Notes: generated by a model not told the origin, from the sequence alone. A stretch of DNA of 64,000 nt from Epiperipatus broadwayi (GCA_028023455.1 JAQFVV010006450.1:163501-227500); one strand, 5' to 3'; positions 23,141 through 36,139 are shown, numbered from the stretch's first letter. Made by a program: numbers and translations.

Positions 23141-23809
23141 ATATATGGATGTTTATATCAATGTAATGTGAAGTGTGTTAGCAGTTAGGGCAACATGCCC
23201 AACTGAATGCATGACACCGAAAGGAGTAGTCATGGCATTGAAATGGATGTGGAATATTTCCCACAACATTGACCCCCTTTTTAGCACTATGGATAGGAAC
23301 AATAAGTCGGCAAGATAGACCGCTCTCCCATCCATATGTAGCATTTTCTCGTTTATTATTTTATATGCATGTTTCCTTTGCCAGACAGACGTACATTACT
23401 GTACTGGATGAAGATCATGTTCTTCAAATAATATCACACTGTCAGATGCACATTCCTGACAGTGTGGTTCTGTGCTAACATGTTCACATTGCATTGGTTG
23501 CGGCTATATATCGCATAGTGAGCATTGGTGTGGCTGCAGATTTTTAGCCTGGAGTCAAATGTTTTGAAAATCTTTTAAGTGCATTGTCTAGGTGGCCTAT
23601 CCATGCTCAACATTCTAAGATTAAAAATTAAAGTTAAAAAAAGATAATAATAATGAAACATAAAACATAATTTTTTTTATAATAATTATTTTTCAAGTTT
23701 GTGTGTTATCGTCTATATATGTTTGTTATTAGTACTGACAGTGATCTAATTTTTTTTATATTCTTTATTAAAAATATATTTTAATAAATATAGTTTTAAA
23801 ACCTATGCT
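23141..23809. other. Unrecognised GC-richer repeat-like segment
   Basis: Composition is less AT-rich than its neighbours between 23160 and 23620, with short frames on both strands and no family match I can support. It probably belongs to a dispersed repeat. Confidence 0.3.
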
Positions 23810-24500
23810 ACTCCATGGGCTAGTGACTAGGGCTGGAGGTCGTGAAAAATATCTATGTAGAAGTTGGATCTTTAACAGCGCATATCTGTCTACTCTATAA
23901 ATTTTCATGTGATGTGATGTTATGCACTGTGACTTCTCCTTAAACAGAGTCAGGAATCTCTCAGCATCTATGCTCAGAGAAACCTGTTAGCCACTTTAAC
24001 TTCCTTTTCCATTGTCCACCCTAAGTTTTCCCATAATCTGCTCCATCCCATTTCCACAAAATAATCTTTGTCAATTCCATGACCTTCATATCTAAATCCT
24101 CCTTATCTTTCCCCAAACCTAGCATAAAAACCAATAACTCACTTTCTGTATAATCACTTTGTTCATATTTAATCATCTATAACTTTATTATTTGTACTCT
24201 TTCTGCTTCCAAGCATTTACATCGAAATAACAGATGCCTAATATTTTCTATGCCTTCCTTACACAGCTTGCAGACTAAATCACTCATATTTTTCCATTTA
24301 TGTGTAGATTCCCTTGTTGCTAAAGATCCCATTCGAGCCTTAAACAATAAACTACTTTCCTTACTATTATCATAAATTAACTCACATCCAATATTCCGTT
24401 TACTTCTATATATATTTAAACTCTTTTTACCCTTCATACTAGTTCTCCATCTGTCCAACTTTACTACCTGGATGTGAAGCTGTAAACTTAACAATTCAAG
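23810..24500 (-). pseudogene. Non-LTR retrotransposon ORF2 C-terminal fragment
   Basis: The minus-strand frame 24177-24494 has the post-RT layout of non-LTR ORF2 proteins: ARMGSLATRESTHKWKNM, then C-x2-C-x12-H-x4-C in CKLCKEGIENIRHLLFRC. This terminal cysteine-histidine motif is shared by Jockey, I and CR1-type elements. The 3' untranslated part probably continues to about 23810. It is heavily 5'-truncated. Confidence 0.65.
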
Positions 24501-25560
24501 GCAGGCTATACAGAAGAGAGAAGTTCATATCACCATCATTCAAACTTAACTAATTGGATCATGAACTGTAGAAATAAAAACACAATACAATCCTTTTAAG
24601 ACATTTTCCTTTATGTACTCTTGATTTGTTTTAGGTTGACATCATAAGATTAATTTTATGTACCTAAGTTTTTTATTTCTTTCCTTTACCATAGATTGAT
24701 GGAGGGTATAAATTGTTGATAAACAACAAATGGGGAAAATATTATTACCTTAATTTTAAATTGAAATAAAGTATAGGGTCAGGTGTGAACTTGCTTGGGA
24801 ATAAATTTGATTACCACCAGGGTTAGAGATAAGATTTTAAACTTTCCAACATTAAATACCAACACTTGTACACTGTTATTCGTTGTTTGTTTGTTGATAC
24901 TAATCATTTTACCATTTAATAATTTTTTCAATATATATGATTAAAAATTTCTAGTATGAAAGATCTTTTCTATTATTGTAGAAACAAATTATAATAGAAA
25001 GGGGAGATCCCAGACCATCACCATGTTGTTTAATATGAATCAATCAATAAATATGTTGGAGACAAAGAATTATGATTTTACTAAATTTTAAATTAGCAAG
25101 CAAGTATATATATTAATAATAAACTTTAAAATTTTTGTTAGTATTGAGGGGAAAAGAGGGATTGGATTAGTAAATCAACTGTATTGATCAAACTGTAGTC
25201 ATAGGAATCTAAATAAATTAATTGTCTTTGTTATAATCTCTCATTGAATACATTGTAATAATTGTAAATAAATTTGATAAACATATGATTTCAAATTAAA
25301 ATCGGTTGTTTGCATTTTTCTTTATTCATTTATCAATTTATCACATGATTGCAAAATAAAGATAGTAATTACTAAGCTTGAATTCTGGAATAAATGGAAT
25401 TTAAGAATGGATAAAAGAGATAAGCATACATGGAGATATTTGATGTATGTTTGCATACTAACACATCATCTCCTAGGAGTGAGATCAGAGTGATTATGAA
25501 TGTAGATGTTTAATATGCTTTCTCATTCACGCTGATAGCCTATCAAGTCTACTGTTATTC
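24501..25560. other. AT-rich intron sequence, nothing recognised
   Basis: No gene or classified repeat is supported. Confidence 0.45.
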
Positions 25561-25639
25561 AAGGATAGGACCCATTCTATTATAATATGGTCTAATATGT
25601 TCATATAGACAATAAAGATTGCAACTTTACTACAAAAAA

Positions 25640-25895
25640 TGACATTATTACTTTAAAAAGGTAAATGTAATCTGTTCTGAAAGCAGACTAACAAATAGTC
25701 AATTATAATTTTTTAAATTGCAATTGTAACTTTTTATTTGCACTCCATTCATGCATTACTAAGATAATAAACCGAATACTTCTCAAGGCTAGATAGGTAT
25801 TCTATGTAAATACATGTAAGTAATCAATATTTAAACAATACCAATATCATTAACAATCAACAATCTCAATCTGTGGTAAAAGCAACTTCTTTAGG
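25640..25895 (+). repeat. 5' pseudo-LTR of PLE family B
   Basis: A direct repeat of 27235-27475. Shared blocks include GGTAAATGTAATCTGTTCTG, ATTACTAAGATAATAAAC-like and AAACAATACCAATATCA. Terminal direct repeats are usual in PLEs. Confidence 0.7.
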
Positions 25896-25939
25896 TTTAT
25901 ACTGAAAGACTGCAACTTGACTACAGAAAGTGCATGAAC

Positions 25940-27029
25940 TTTATTTTAGCCTTCTTTAATTGGTTAGACAATAACATTTTTACAACTTTTGAGGGTAAAT
26001 GGTATATGATAAAGATGGTTGGCCGATGGGTCTTCCCTTAAGTGGGGTAATTTCTAGCATATTTTTACACATCTTTGAAAAGCAAGTCATTTCTAAATAC
26101 CATGCTAACACTTCTGGATTAATATACTCACGTTATGTTGATGATGTGTTCATTGCAGCTCCAAGAGATATAATCATGAACATTAAAAATGAATTACAGC
26201 TGCAAACTAAATTAATCATGAACACCATTTGGAAGAAAGAATGGCAGAAACTAAAATATTTAGATTTAACTGATCCATAGAGAAGACAGAGCTCTGCATT
26301 ATTGCATGATTATTAAACCTCTTGAGGTCAGAAGGTTCACCCACCTGAACGCCAATTTGCCTATATCACATAAATTCGCAGGTTTAAATGCATTTTTATT
26401 TAGGAATCAAAATTTGTGTAAATTTGAGGCTGATAGGAAGACTAATATTACAAGCTATATAAGGGATTTATTAAGCATCGGTTTCAGCTACAGATTAATT
26501 ACTAAGAAAATTGATCAATTTTATAAAAAATCAATAGCTAACAACCCTATTAAAGATAAACCTCAAATCACCCTCCCATCTATCCCCAAAGTATCTAAAC
26601 AGCTTATAAAAACTTTAGCTAATGAATTTAAGATTGGCTTCTGCACTCGCCCTAATACTAAAAGACTTATTAACAATGTGAAGGACAGAATCGATCCATC
26701 CCAAACACCCCAGGTCATATATAGCATTTCATATCCTCAGGATGGATGCAGTGCCACATATTATGGGGAGACCAAGGTCACTATACATAATAGAGCTGCT
26801 CATCACATGTATACATACAGAAGAGCAAAAAGAATAACAATATCTCAATATTTTTTGAACATGAGAAGCAGGCTGGTCATGTGTTCAAGCCCTTCAATCC
26901 TAAAGTGATGTGCACCGAGGCTAACAATTGTATAAGGAAGATTAAAGAGGCATATTTTATTATCAATGATACCAATGTGATCAATAGACACGACATGTGT
27001 TTTGCTATTTCAAGAAAATGGACAAGTTG
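25940..27029 (+). pseudogene. PLE family B: reverse transcriptase and GIY-YIG endonuclease, frameshifted
   Basis: The RT begins mid-domain (NNIFTTFEGKWY) and continues as GWPMGLPLSGVISSIF, the PLE equivalent of MGSPLSPLLANIF, and then SRYVDDVF with the catalytic YVDD. A frameshift near 26275 precedes REDRALHYCMIIKPLE. Frame 26306-26908 then covers the linker (ISHKFAGLNAFLFRN) and a GIY-YIG nuclease (VIYSISYP, CSATYYGETKV, NRAAHH). A second shift near 26868 leads to FKPFNPKVMCTEANN and EAYFIINDTNVINRH to a stop at about 27029. It sits between direct repeats, lacks the N-terminal RT and is inactive. Confidence 0.8.
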
Positions 27030-27234
27030 ATTTATATATGCATTTACATACATTATCATTTTTCAATATCACAGCAATGATTTGAAAATTTATTTTGGCC
27101 ATGAATATGAGGGACAAAACCTTGAAAGTACTAGGCCTAATTAATTTACTTTAATTGTTTTTGCTACCACTAATAGCTTTTTCACCCAGCGTATTAAAGC
27201 ATCTGTATATATTAATACAAATTTTTTTAAATAA

Positions 27235-27475
27235 ACCTCATTAAACAGGTAAATATAATCTGTTCTGATAACAGGATAACAAACAGTCAATTGTAACTTT
27301 CCAATTGCAATTATAACTGTCAACCTGCACTCTAACTATGTATTACTTAGGCAATAAACTAATACTGTTCAAGGCTATATGAGTATTAATCTAAATACAT
27401 GAAAACCATCAACACTTAAACAATACCAATATCAATAACAACCAACCATCTCAATCTGTTGCTATTGAGACATGT
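27235..27475 (+). repeat. 3' pseudo-LTR of PLE family B
   Basis: The direct copy of 25640-25895. It follows about 200 bases of 3' untranslated sequence after the endonuclease frame. Confidence 0.7.
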
Positions 27476-28067
27476 TAAAATATATAATTGGATTTATAAA
27501 AAGTATAAAATTAAATAATATTTTGATAGTAACACATTATATAATTTTTCTATTTACATGTTTGAAGAGGACTGTCAAATAATTGAAATGTTGGTATTTT
27601 TTTAAAAAGTTAAAATTGCAAAAATTAGATGAAAAGAAGATAATTAATTTAATATTTTATATTAATAAAATATTTTATATTAATAAAATAAGTAATATAT
27701 TTTAGATTTTATTTATAATTCAAATTAAAGATTTAAAATTCTTTTTGATAATTTTTTTATGACATTTAATGATCGTTTTCAGATTCAATTGTTTTTCTAT
27801 TGGTCAATAATATTTACTTTAGGATTTGTTTGTCATCTTGATTTAATCATTGCTCTCCATTTTTTTTCCTTTTTACTATTTTGCAATTGTTATTCCTTTT
27901 CCTTATTAATTTTCACTTTATATTATTCATTGTCCTTTGCCTTTCTATTTTTTATTAATTTACTGCTTTAATAAAATAACATCTCTTAAAAATTAAGTTC
28001 ATTAAAAAGAGGGATTGTAATACATCATAGCAATAAAGATTTAGATGTATATTTTTACTCATATGAG
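27476..28067. other. AT-rich sequence with a short tandem duplication
   Basis: Around 27650-27690, TAATATTTTATATTAATAAA is duplicated in tandem. No gene is seen. Confidence 0.45.
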
Positions 28068-28560
28068 TCAAATAATAATTAGTGGAAATTTGAACCCAGA
28101 TCCTCCACTCCATCTTATACAACTTATACACATGACCACATACATGTAAAAAAGATAAATGATCTTCAATATATATATTGTGATGAACCAGCACTCATCA
28201 GTTGGTCCAAATTATTATCTCACATACACACATATATAATCAGTGCTCGATTTATATTAAGATAGTAAATCTTCAAATTTTAATGAACAGACTTCAATCT
28301 TTTCCACTCGTCTACTTTTCAGCCATCTATATCATTGTTTGCCAATTTTGTTGTCATACCCATGTTGATTGTAAGTCACTCTGACCCAATCTTCTCCACT
28401 CTCTTACTTTTCAGCCATCTATATCATTGTTTGCCATTTTTTTTGTCATACCCATGTTGATTGTAAGTCACTCTGATTGCTCATATGTAGAATCTTAAGA
28501 CTATTTAAATATACAGAAGAGGGATGGACAGAATACAGGCTGAATCTGTAATATTTAAAT
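28068..28560 (-). mobile_element. Hammerhead-bearing dispersed repeat, copy 3 (retrozyme-like)
   Basis: CTGATGAG and the first strand of helix II are intact on the minus strand (28153-28222). The second strand and GAAA are lost (CATCACAAT), so the ribozyme is dead. A tract of about 90 bp containing CAGCCATCTATATCATTGTT is duplicated in tandem (28291-28475). Confidence 0.65.
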
Positions 28561-29464
28561 ACAAATATACATAATATACTTGTATTTAAAAATCAAATAA
28601 TACTAAATGTTGTTTACATAAATAACATTTCTGACATAACAAGGTATGGTTCAGTTGCTTTTTTATTTTCTTATAAATGCAGGTTAATATTAATTCATAC
28701 AAAATTTAATCTTTTTAAAATAATTTTTACATTTTTTAAATAAAAATTTAAATATAGCCTAAAGCTTTCATTTATACACTTTTTATTTTCTTCCTAAATA
28801 TGCATCCAGTAACTAGTTACTGGTAATTATTTAAAGTAATGAATAGCTCATCTATTTGTAATGCTAAATATTAGCTTAAAATTTTATTTGAGGTAGTCAG
28901 CTGATTAGTAAATTTTGGGGTTCAAAGAACGTTATCTAAGAGGTAAAGGTCTTAGTTTAACATTAAAAAAATATACATTGTATATATTTTTTCCTAATTG
29001 CAAGCAACAAACGTTTAAATTTATAAGTTAAAATTGAAATATTTGTTTTATAACATAAAATATTAAAAAAAAAAACTAAAATAAAATATAAACAATTATA
29101 GAAATATGCAAGGGTGGGCGAACAAGTATAAATTTTGTTATTCACATAGATTGTTTATAAAAGAATAAGTATTTTTAAAACATAATGGTAAGTAACTAAT
29201 AAAATATAATTTTTTAAAAAATCATTTATATTTAAAAGTTGACCATAATAGAATGATTTGTAATAAAAATGGAATAAGGAGAATTTTTATCAGCCGTATT
29301 CAATTTTTAGATTCCTCATCCAATTCTGATTGACATGGAATGCTTTCTATTCATACCACATGAGCGGAAACATAGTTTTCGTCCATCTAAATTATATAAT
29401 AAATATATCCGTTGATGAGTGTAGTGAATGATCAAATTACATATTATTATTACACTTATTATTT
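28561..29464. other. AT-rich sequence, nothing recognised
   Basis: No coding or repeat feature is supported. Confidence 0.45.
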
Positions 29465-29715
29465 GAAAATTAGAAATGTAGTTTGAATGTTATAATTGAT
29501 TATTTATTAGTCTGCATTCAGAAAAAGTTGTATTTACCTGTCTAAGGAGATTTAGATTAAATTTCTTTGTATCAATAATTTCAGTCTTTGTGGTAAAATT
29601 GCAATCTTTAATCGAGGATTTCAGCTTTATTGTTAAAAGGAGATTGCCTTGACAATAGATTGAGATTATTATTGTGGTTGCCTAAGTATTGATTGATTTT
29701 AATGATTTATATATA
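29465..29715 (-). repeat. Solo pseudo-LTR remnant of PLE family B
   Basis: It shares TTATAATTGATTATTTATTA-like, CTTTGTGGT-like and GCCTAAGTATTGATTG-like blocks with 21425-21800, in the same orientation. Confidence 0.55.
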
Positions 29716-29746
29716 ACTTTTCCATACTCTGCCATTCTAAACATTA

Positions 29747-29982
29747 ATGTAAAACAATATTCATACAGAGTTCAAAATAAAACAACACTCTCCATATAGT
29801 AGTGCCATCATGAAGCCATCATGTGATGTTTAGTGGTTTAAAACAATATTCATACAGAGTTTAAACATAGAATTTTAACAATGTTTATTGTACCAAGTAT
29901 ACTTTCGATATTTTCACATCATATTCATGAACATGTTAAAATTTTATATTTAAACTCTGTATGAGTATTATTTTACATTTAC
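29747..29982. mobile_element. MITE-like inverted repeat with a nested short insertion
   Basis: The outer arms (ATTCATACAGAGTTTAAA and its inverted copy near 29950-29975) define the element. Within it, about 70 bp of the 5918 family (29774-29843) sits between two copies of the 22-base AAAACAATATTC-to-CAGAGTT segment (about 29752-29773 and 29844-29865). Confidence 0.55.
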
Positions 29983-30089
29983 ATATATATGTGTGTAATA
30001 ATATTATAATTCGATGTCTGTATTTCTTCAAAGCAATATATGTATTTATATAGTTGAATATTTATAAATACAGTAATCAGATATATTTT

Positions 30090-31110
30090 AAAAATTTTAT
30101 CCACTTAGGAGCGCTTTAGACTATCCTCGTAGTCTGGTCAACTAACATTTTGAAAGGCTAACCGTTTCACAATTCTGTGATCTTAATGTTTGCTGCCTGC
30201 CTGTTAATTAAGTCATGTTTGTATTTGTATATTAGCATAGCTTCTTTTATTTTTCTTTTGTTGTTATTTTTTTCAATTTGCAATATTTTAACATCATTGT
30301 AATTGAAGTTAAAACTATAAATACATGAATTATTATAGTTGTGAAAAATGGATGCTGAAACATTATTATCTACTTGACAATTTTGATTCGATTTCTGAAC
30401 TCTTTTTAACAACAGCAAGTGCTCTTTAGTTCTTTTTTCCAATGTACATCTCAATTTACCTATATATTCACTGCCACACTACATATCCATTTATAAATGA
30501 TACAATTTTTATTTATAAATGAAGTTTTATCTTTAGAATTATTTATTAATTGTGTTTAATGTAGGAGGTGTGTAAAATGCAATATCACATATACCTTTAT
30601 AAATCTTTCTTATAAAATTTACTTGATCATTCAAAATATATGGTATTGATATCTATAGTTTTTGTTAGCAGGAAAATCAATATTATTATTAAAAATTTTA
30701 TTCTTATATCTCATATTACAATCCCTAATAATATTATATACATGATTATAATTGTAAGCAATGTTTAACAATTCATTAGAATATATTTCAATATTTTTGC
30801 CTTTATCTGATGAATATTTGCAAAGACTGTTATTTCTAAATAAGAAAGACTTCAAACCTGCCATTTTAGGTGACATTGGCACTCTTGATTTATATGGAAT
30901 ATAACCTCTTTTTACTATTGGTTTAATGGTCATACAGTAATCCAGCATACACACATTAAATTTTCATCTGTTTTTATCCATTTTAACCATTTAAATTATT
31001 TAATTCTTTGAACAACTCTTTAATTGTATTTGACTTTCTACATACAAAAACATCATCAATATATCAATAATATACAGTAATATTTTTTGATAACATTTCT
31101 TTTTTAGAAT
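30090..31110 (-). pseudogene. PLE family A: RT to C terminus, decayed
   Basis: Read from the right, YIDDVFVCRKSNTIKELFKE (about 31000-31060) contains the catalytic YxDD. The linker (MSPKMAGLKSFLFRNNSLCK, frame 30631-30954) and the endonuclease C-terminal helix (RCTLEKRTKEHLLLLKRV, frame 30167-30454) follow, then the family A 3' terminal region with GCGCTTTAGACTATCC. Frameshifts and stops separate the blocks. It is the same family as 11885 and 48005. Confidence 0.7.
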
Positions 31111-31275
31111 ATTTTCTTCATATTTCAATATTAATTGTATGGCATAAAAATGTTGAAAACCTATTTAGTAGTTTTATATTTGAAATTAAACCTTACTGTG
31201 GAATAAAATTATATTTGATTATACATATAAAAATGAAATATAACATATGTATATACCATAGATAAAATGTAATAA

Positions 31276-31600
31276 AATATATTTTACAAGAGTATGTAGA
31301 TAATTTTCAACTATTATGGTTATAACGGTTATAAATTTTTGGTATAAAACAATATTTATTGCTTTGCTGAGCCAAACTTTCAATGCAGCATATCTTTGTC
31401 AGAACAACTATAATGAATATAGCAAATGCATTAGAATATCCACATGGATATAAACATATATTAAACTAGTAGTTTGATAAAGATATGCTATATCAAAAGC
31501 CTGGCTCAGCAAAATAATAATATATTGTTTTATACCACAAATTTATTGCTGTAACAGTTTATAATTATCTATATACTCAGGTAAAATATATTTGATTATA
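31276..31600. mobile_element. Foldback/MITE-like element with arms of about 125 bp
   Basis: The arms share GGTATAAAACAATAT, GCTGAGCC and AAATATATTTTAC in inverted order. Its right end lies about 50 bp from NAGLU exon e, on the donor side. Confidence 0.65.
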
Positions 31601-31650
31601 TATATATTTATTCAATATAATACAGATTAATGAAAAAAATCAAACAAAAC

Positions 31651-31812
31651 CTTAAAAGTGCTGCGGGAATATTTCCAGAAAATCCAGGTAAAACTGGAAT
31701 CATTCCAAAAGATCTCATTCTTTTTAAAATTTGATGCTGAAGTAATCGCTGGCTTTCCATCCACTCAGAAGGCAATGGTCCTCCCCAACCTTGAATATTT
31801 CCCAAACGCCAC
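31651..31812 (-). CDS. NAGLU: Alpha-N-acetylglucosaminidase, internal exon e
   Basis: The 162-bp exon encodes [17 protein letters not shown], then [20 protein letters not shown] and [11 protein letters not shown]. This is a clear match to the NAGLU segment [42 protein letters not shown], which belongs to the catalytic barrel. The acceptor is TTTAAG and the donor is GTTTTG. One base completes the tryptophan codon begun in exon d, and two bases (AG) pass to exon f. In this species the codon across e/f becomes AGT (Ser). The exon order is collinear with the known protein. Confidence 0.95.
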
Positions 31813-32521
31813 CTTAAAAAAAGTGTGATAATTTTTTTCTCTCTCTTAGCAACATAAACTCAATTTTTACAGTTATTACTATTTTTTTATATAAACTACA
31901 ATATTTTTTTTTTTATAGGAAATAAAACTATCTATTTAAAACGAATTTGATTTGTTGAAACATATTGTCTTTTAAAAATTTTAGTTATGTTTTATAAAAA
32001 TTTTAAAAAAAATTTCATTAAAATAATCTGACAAATTTAATTTATTAATGTTTTCATTTTTTTATTAATTTTTAAAATGTCTAAAGTTTTTGTTATGATA
32101 ATTGCTAACCACTTCTAGAAATAACATTTTAACAGAGAAACACTGGTAAAGATTGTGAAGAAAAAAATACAATTGGATATGTATACATAGAGAATAGGCA
32201 AACTAGATTATTTGGTTCTGGTTTCTTGTTTAGAGAGAACTAAAGTTTCTTAAAATAATTTTTATTTTATATTTGAATTTTTACTTCACATTACTACATC
32301 ATTGGGTAAAAAGAACAGACATCAAATTTTTAAGTGGGCATATTGAATAGATTGGCACAATTACTTACCCATAATGATATTTTAGTAAATTTGATGATTC
32401 AGAAATTATAACAAGCTTCATGTGATGAATAACTCATAAGGCATTTATGAAGTAAATTATTTTATGTTTATTCAATTTATTAAGTAACTAGGCAATTTTG
32501 TTATAGATTAATATTTGATTA
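31813..32521. other. AT-rich intron d-e, nothing recognised
   Basis: Low-complexity A/T sequence upstream of the exon e acceptor. Confidence 0.5.
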
Positions 32522-33015
32522 TTATGGCTTGCACTGGGTTGTACTACTGTATGGAGAGTTTTCTATTGTTTTAACAACTTCTGAAAGCATGGGAAATGAT
32601 AATCATGTGATATTAGTGGATTAATACCAATCATGCCCATGGGATGAGGGTGACTATGGTTGCAAGAATGCTAAAATGTATAAATACAGACCTGTGTTCA
32701 GATCTGTATGACTATATAAGTGTATGAGCTTGGATTAAAAACATTATTGTGATTTCATTTTGGACTTGTAGCTTTATAATTAATTAAAAAGATAAAAGAC
32801 CCCTAGAGGGTTGCATTACATCCTAAAATCTAGGTGCAATACTCTCAGATTGAAGGCTCTTCATTGATGAAAGGTACAATCTAGAAGTAATCTGGGGATA
32901 TGGAATGAGTAGGCACTAGATAGAAATTTTATGCACAAACCTTCTTGCATCTATTGATTATCATGGTTTCCACTGGGTGGCACTACTGTGTGAAGAGTTT
33001 GCTACTATTTTAATA
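32522..33015 (-). mobile_element. Diverged copy of the 5918 foldback family
   Basis: It shares TGAGTAGGCACTAGAT, ATGCACAAACCTTCTTGCAT and two end-like segments (TGCACTGGGTTGTACTACTG at 32530 and CCACTGGGTGGCACTACTGT at 32972). Here both end segments have the same orientation, so the copy is rearranged. Confidence 0.5.
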
Positions 33016-34917
33016 TAAGTGTAATGAAATTTTTTATTATTATGTTTTTTAAATATTTTTTCATTAAATTTACAGATTTTCACAAGTATTTTAAAATTTT
33101 CAAGTTCTATAAGAGAATCATCAATGTACTAATAATGAGCTTGGTTTCTAATTTAATTCATGAGGCCTAAATATGTGCATGCATTTCATCATTTATGATC
33201 AATCCATTGAAGAATAAAGAAATAATTATCATTGAAGAACATGCAAAAATGCAAGGTCAGAAAAGATTAAAGCAGATAGTTTATAGTATTGAAAACATAT
33301 AAATCATTTTTTGCCTAAATTAAATACAATAAAGAAAATATTTAAATGTTATCTGCCCATATTAAACTTTCTGGATTATTTATCTTCTGGGATACATTTA
33401 AGAAAATTTTACTCTTAGAGTTATCCTGTTTTTTTTTGCAATCTATACAATCATTGTTTCAATTCTTTGTGTTTTTTAATACCATAAATTCCTTTGCACA
33501 AATATTTCTTTCAGAAAAATTTCAATGTCATATTTTTCCAATGAAAGCAATTGATATTGCTCTATTTTTTGAGTGTTTTTGAAAAAATCTTCATAATAAA
33601 AATAAGTTGTGCCTACAAAAACACTATCCATAAATTACTTTTTAAAATATTAAATCTGTTTCTTATATCCAATTTAATGAAGTTATTCTCTTACGATCAT
33701 AAATTTAATATCATCACAACCAGTAAGATAAAAAAAGATATTGATTCATTTATGACTTTGCCATAATAATTTCAGAATATTGCAATGTATCTTTTAAATA
33801 AAAAGTTCTAGTATTTTTATTACATTATTAGGAGTAGAAAATCCATACAATAAATTTATCATATTATTAATCAAGTCTAGAACAAATTTAGATGAAGCAA
33901 TTATCATATCACCATGATGAAATATCATATTTTATCACAGTAATATAACTAAGAGGTCTGTACACATTTCAAAACTTTTCCAAATAAAAATGTTTAAATT
34001 GGCTCATATTCTAAAACTGATAATACATCAAGCCAAAAGTTAGTGACCCCCCCCCCCCAATCCAATCATTAACTGATAAAGCATATCAAGATTTTGAATA
34101 ATAATTTTTCAATTGTTCACATTCAAAATTTTAAGACCATTATTTTAGTTTAAAAAATAACTCAATCTTCAACATATTATAAATAAAGAATCCAAAAATA
34201 TAATCTGGATTTAAATCTAAATTGAGTTAAACTTGAAGTTTTTAAAAATAAGATTAGAATTTTTTTTCAGATATCAAGTCAATTCAATCAAACAATAAAG
34301 GTTAATTAATGATTAAAACAAAAAAGAAAAAATATTCAAATTCTCATCACTCAACATTTGACAAGCCAGCTAAGTACTGTTTTCTCTGTCTCAGTTCCTA
34401 TATGAAATGATGTTAAGCAGTGTTTCAAAAACTGCAGTCATAAAAATGGAAAATAAAGTTGGCATAGGTAAGTAATTCTGTCTTCTATATATCATATGGC
34501 TGATGTATAATATGAATACATTCTGGTTAGCAATCAGCTGCTGCCAAACATTTCCATAAACGTTCTCAATTAATTGAGTCCAATGCTTTGACAATTAATA
34601 AAAATCCTAGATAAATATCATTTTAGCTTGATATTTTTCTTGCGTTTCTTAAATGCGTTTGAAGATTTTGTTATTTGATATGACATTATAATAATGTATA
34701 GTTTATGTTATAAATATCAAATTGTTTTTCTTTCTCAGTTATTCCGTATTTCTATTAAAGTGATCAAATATAATTTTTAAAAGTGTTATAAAATTTAATA
34801 ACAACTTTCAAAATTGAAAACCACTACTTCTAATTAATATAATTAAAATAATGTAATTGTTCATTATTTTTAAGTAATGTTACAAAAATATATTAAAAAT
34901 TATTTAATATTAATTAC
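33016..34917. other. AT-rich intron d-e, nothing recognised
   Basis: It contains a C12 tract at about 34047-34058. Short frames here have no protein-like support. Confidence 0.5.
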
Positions 34918-34988
34918 CAAGCCAAAAATGCAGGTCCTGTAAAGTAGTTGGACGTTTCTTCATAAGTTAGTCCCAAGTCAAAAAAAAC
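34918..34988 (-). CDS. NAGLU: Alpha-N-acetylglucosaminidase, internal exon d
   Basis: The 71-bp exon reads VFFDLGLTYEETSNYFTGPA then FLAW. It aligns with the NAGLU stretch [21 protein letters not shown], in which the TGPAFLAW motif is nearly invariant. The acceptor ATTGTAG and donor GTAATT are both canonical. It enters in phase 0 and leaves TG, completed to TGG by exon e. The flanking introns are 7.3 kb (upstream) and 3.1 kb (downstream). Confidence 0.93.
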
Positions 34989-35901
34989 CTACAATATATA
35001 AATATAACCTAAAATATAAACCAAAGATGCCAATAGCTAAACTATCTGTCATATAATCAAATCATATTCACCCACTATTTCACCAATCATGGTCAAAGGT
35101 AATTATGTTAAGATAAAAATGGAAATATCTTTAAAAAAACTAACAATCCCATATAAAAACTATTAAATTGAATATAATAAAATATAAAATATTGTCTAGA
35201 ATTAATAATTATGATTTATTAATAAATTATATATGAAAAGAAGGAAAATTAATATTTGAAATATAAAATATGTTTTAATGTTCACTACATTTTTTTCATT
35301 AGCATAAATGCTAACCTTCAAAACTTTAATGATATTTTTATATATACAAATAATTCTGTAAAATGAAAAAATTATAATGTTTAAAAAGTAAATGATTTTT
35401 GATGTCAAACTTAAATGTTTATTATTGGTTAAATTTGGATTAATATGTTTAAGCATTTGGTAAACAATTTAAACAACAATGTGAAGTTACTATTGATAAT
35501 CAGAAAATCATTTAATTATGAAATAATGATTTTAATACTTGATATTATTTATTTCATAAATTGAAAATTTAAATAGGATTTCAAACATTAAAAAGATTTA
35601 TTGCTCCATTATTTAGTGGTTGCAGATTAAATTTATAAGGATGTTTTCCAAAAAAGGCTTAGGAGTAAGAAAATTCTTATTTAATAATTTAAAAAAATAA
35701 TGAATAGCAAGCAAGAAGATTTTAGTAATCCAGGTAGATGCTGAAACAACACGGAGAAGCATTACTATGTTGCCATTCTCCAATTGTACTAATTGTAATG
35801 AAGTAGTTCAGATTTAGCCTGCCTAACATTTCTAAAGCATGGTATACAGTTTTTGAACCTGCCTTATCTGCCTGCTCTTCTTTGATATGACTACTAAATA
35901 T
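34989..35901. other. AT-rich intron c-d, nothing recognised
   Basis: No supported feature. Confidence 0.5.
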
Positions 35902-36139
35902 ATTGCTTATAATAACTCCCCTCATATACACTTTAATGCAAATATTTTTTTATTGACTTCTTTATTTTCATGACAGTTTCAACTGTCCTGTCCTGTAGTC
36001 TTCATCAGATTTTAACTGGTAAAGATTACTACATCTGATGAAGATTGCAGGACAGTTGAAACTGTCAGGAAAATAAAGAAATCATTAAAAGGATTTTGCA
36101 TTAAAGTGTATATGAGGGGAGTTATTATAAGCAATATAT
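35902..36139. repeat. Palindrome with arms of about 105 bp
   Basis: TTATAATAACTCCCCTCATA and ACAGTTTCAACTGTCCTG on the left are inverted on the right around a spacer of about 30 bases (TTTTAACTGGTAAAGATTAC). It contains CTGATGA and GAAAC but no helix II, so it is not a hammerhead. Confidence 0.7.

Noticed and set aside
35990-36080. CTGATGA with GAAAC in a palindrome, as a hammerhead
   Set aside because: The segment between the two motifs does not form a helix II.
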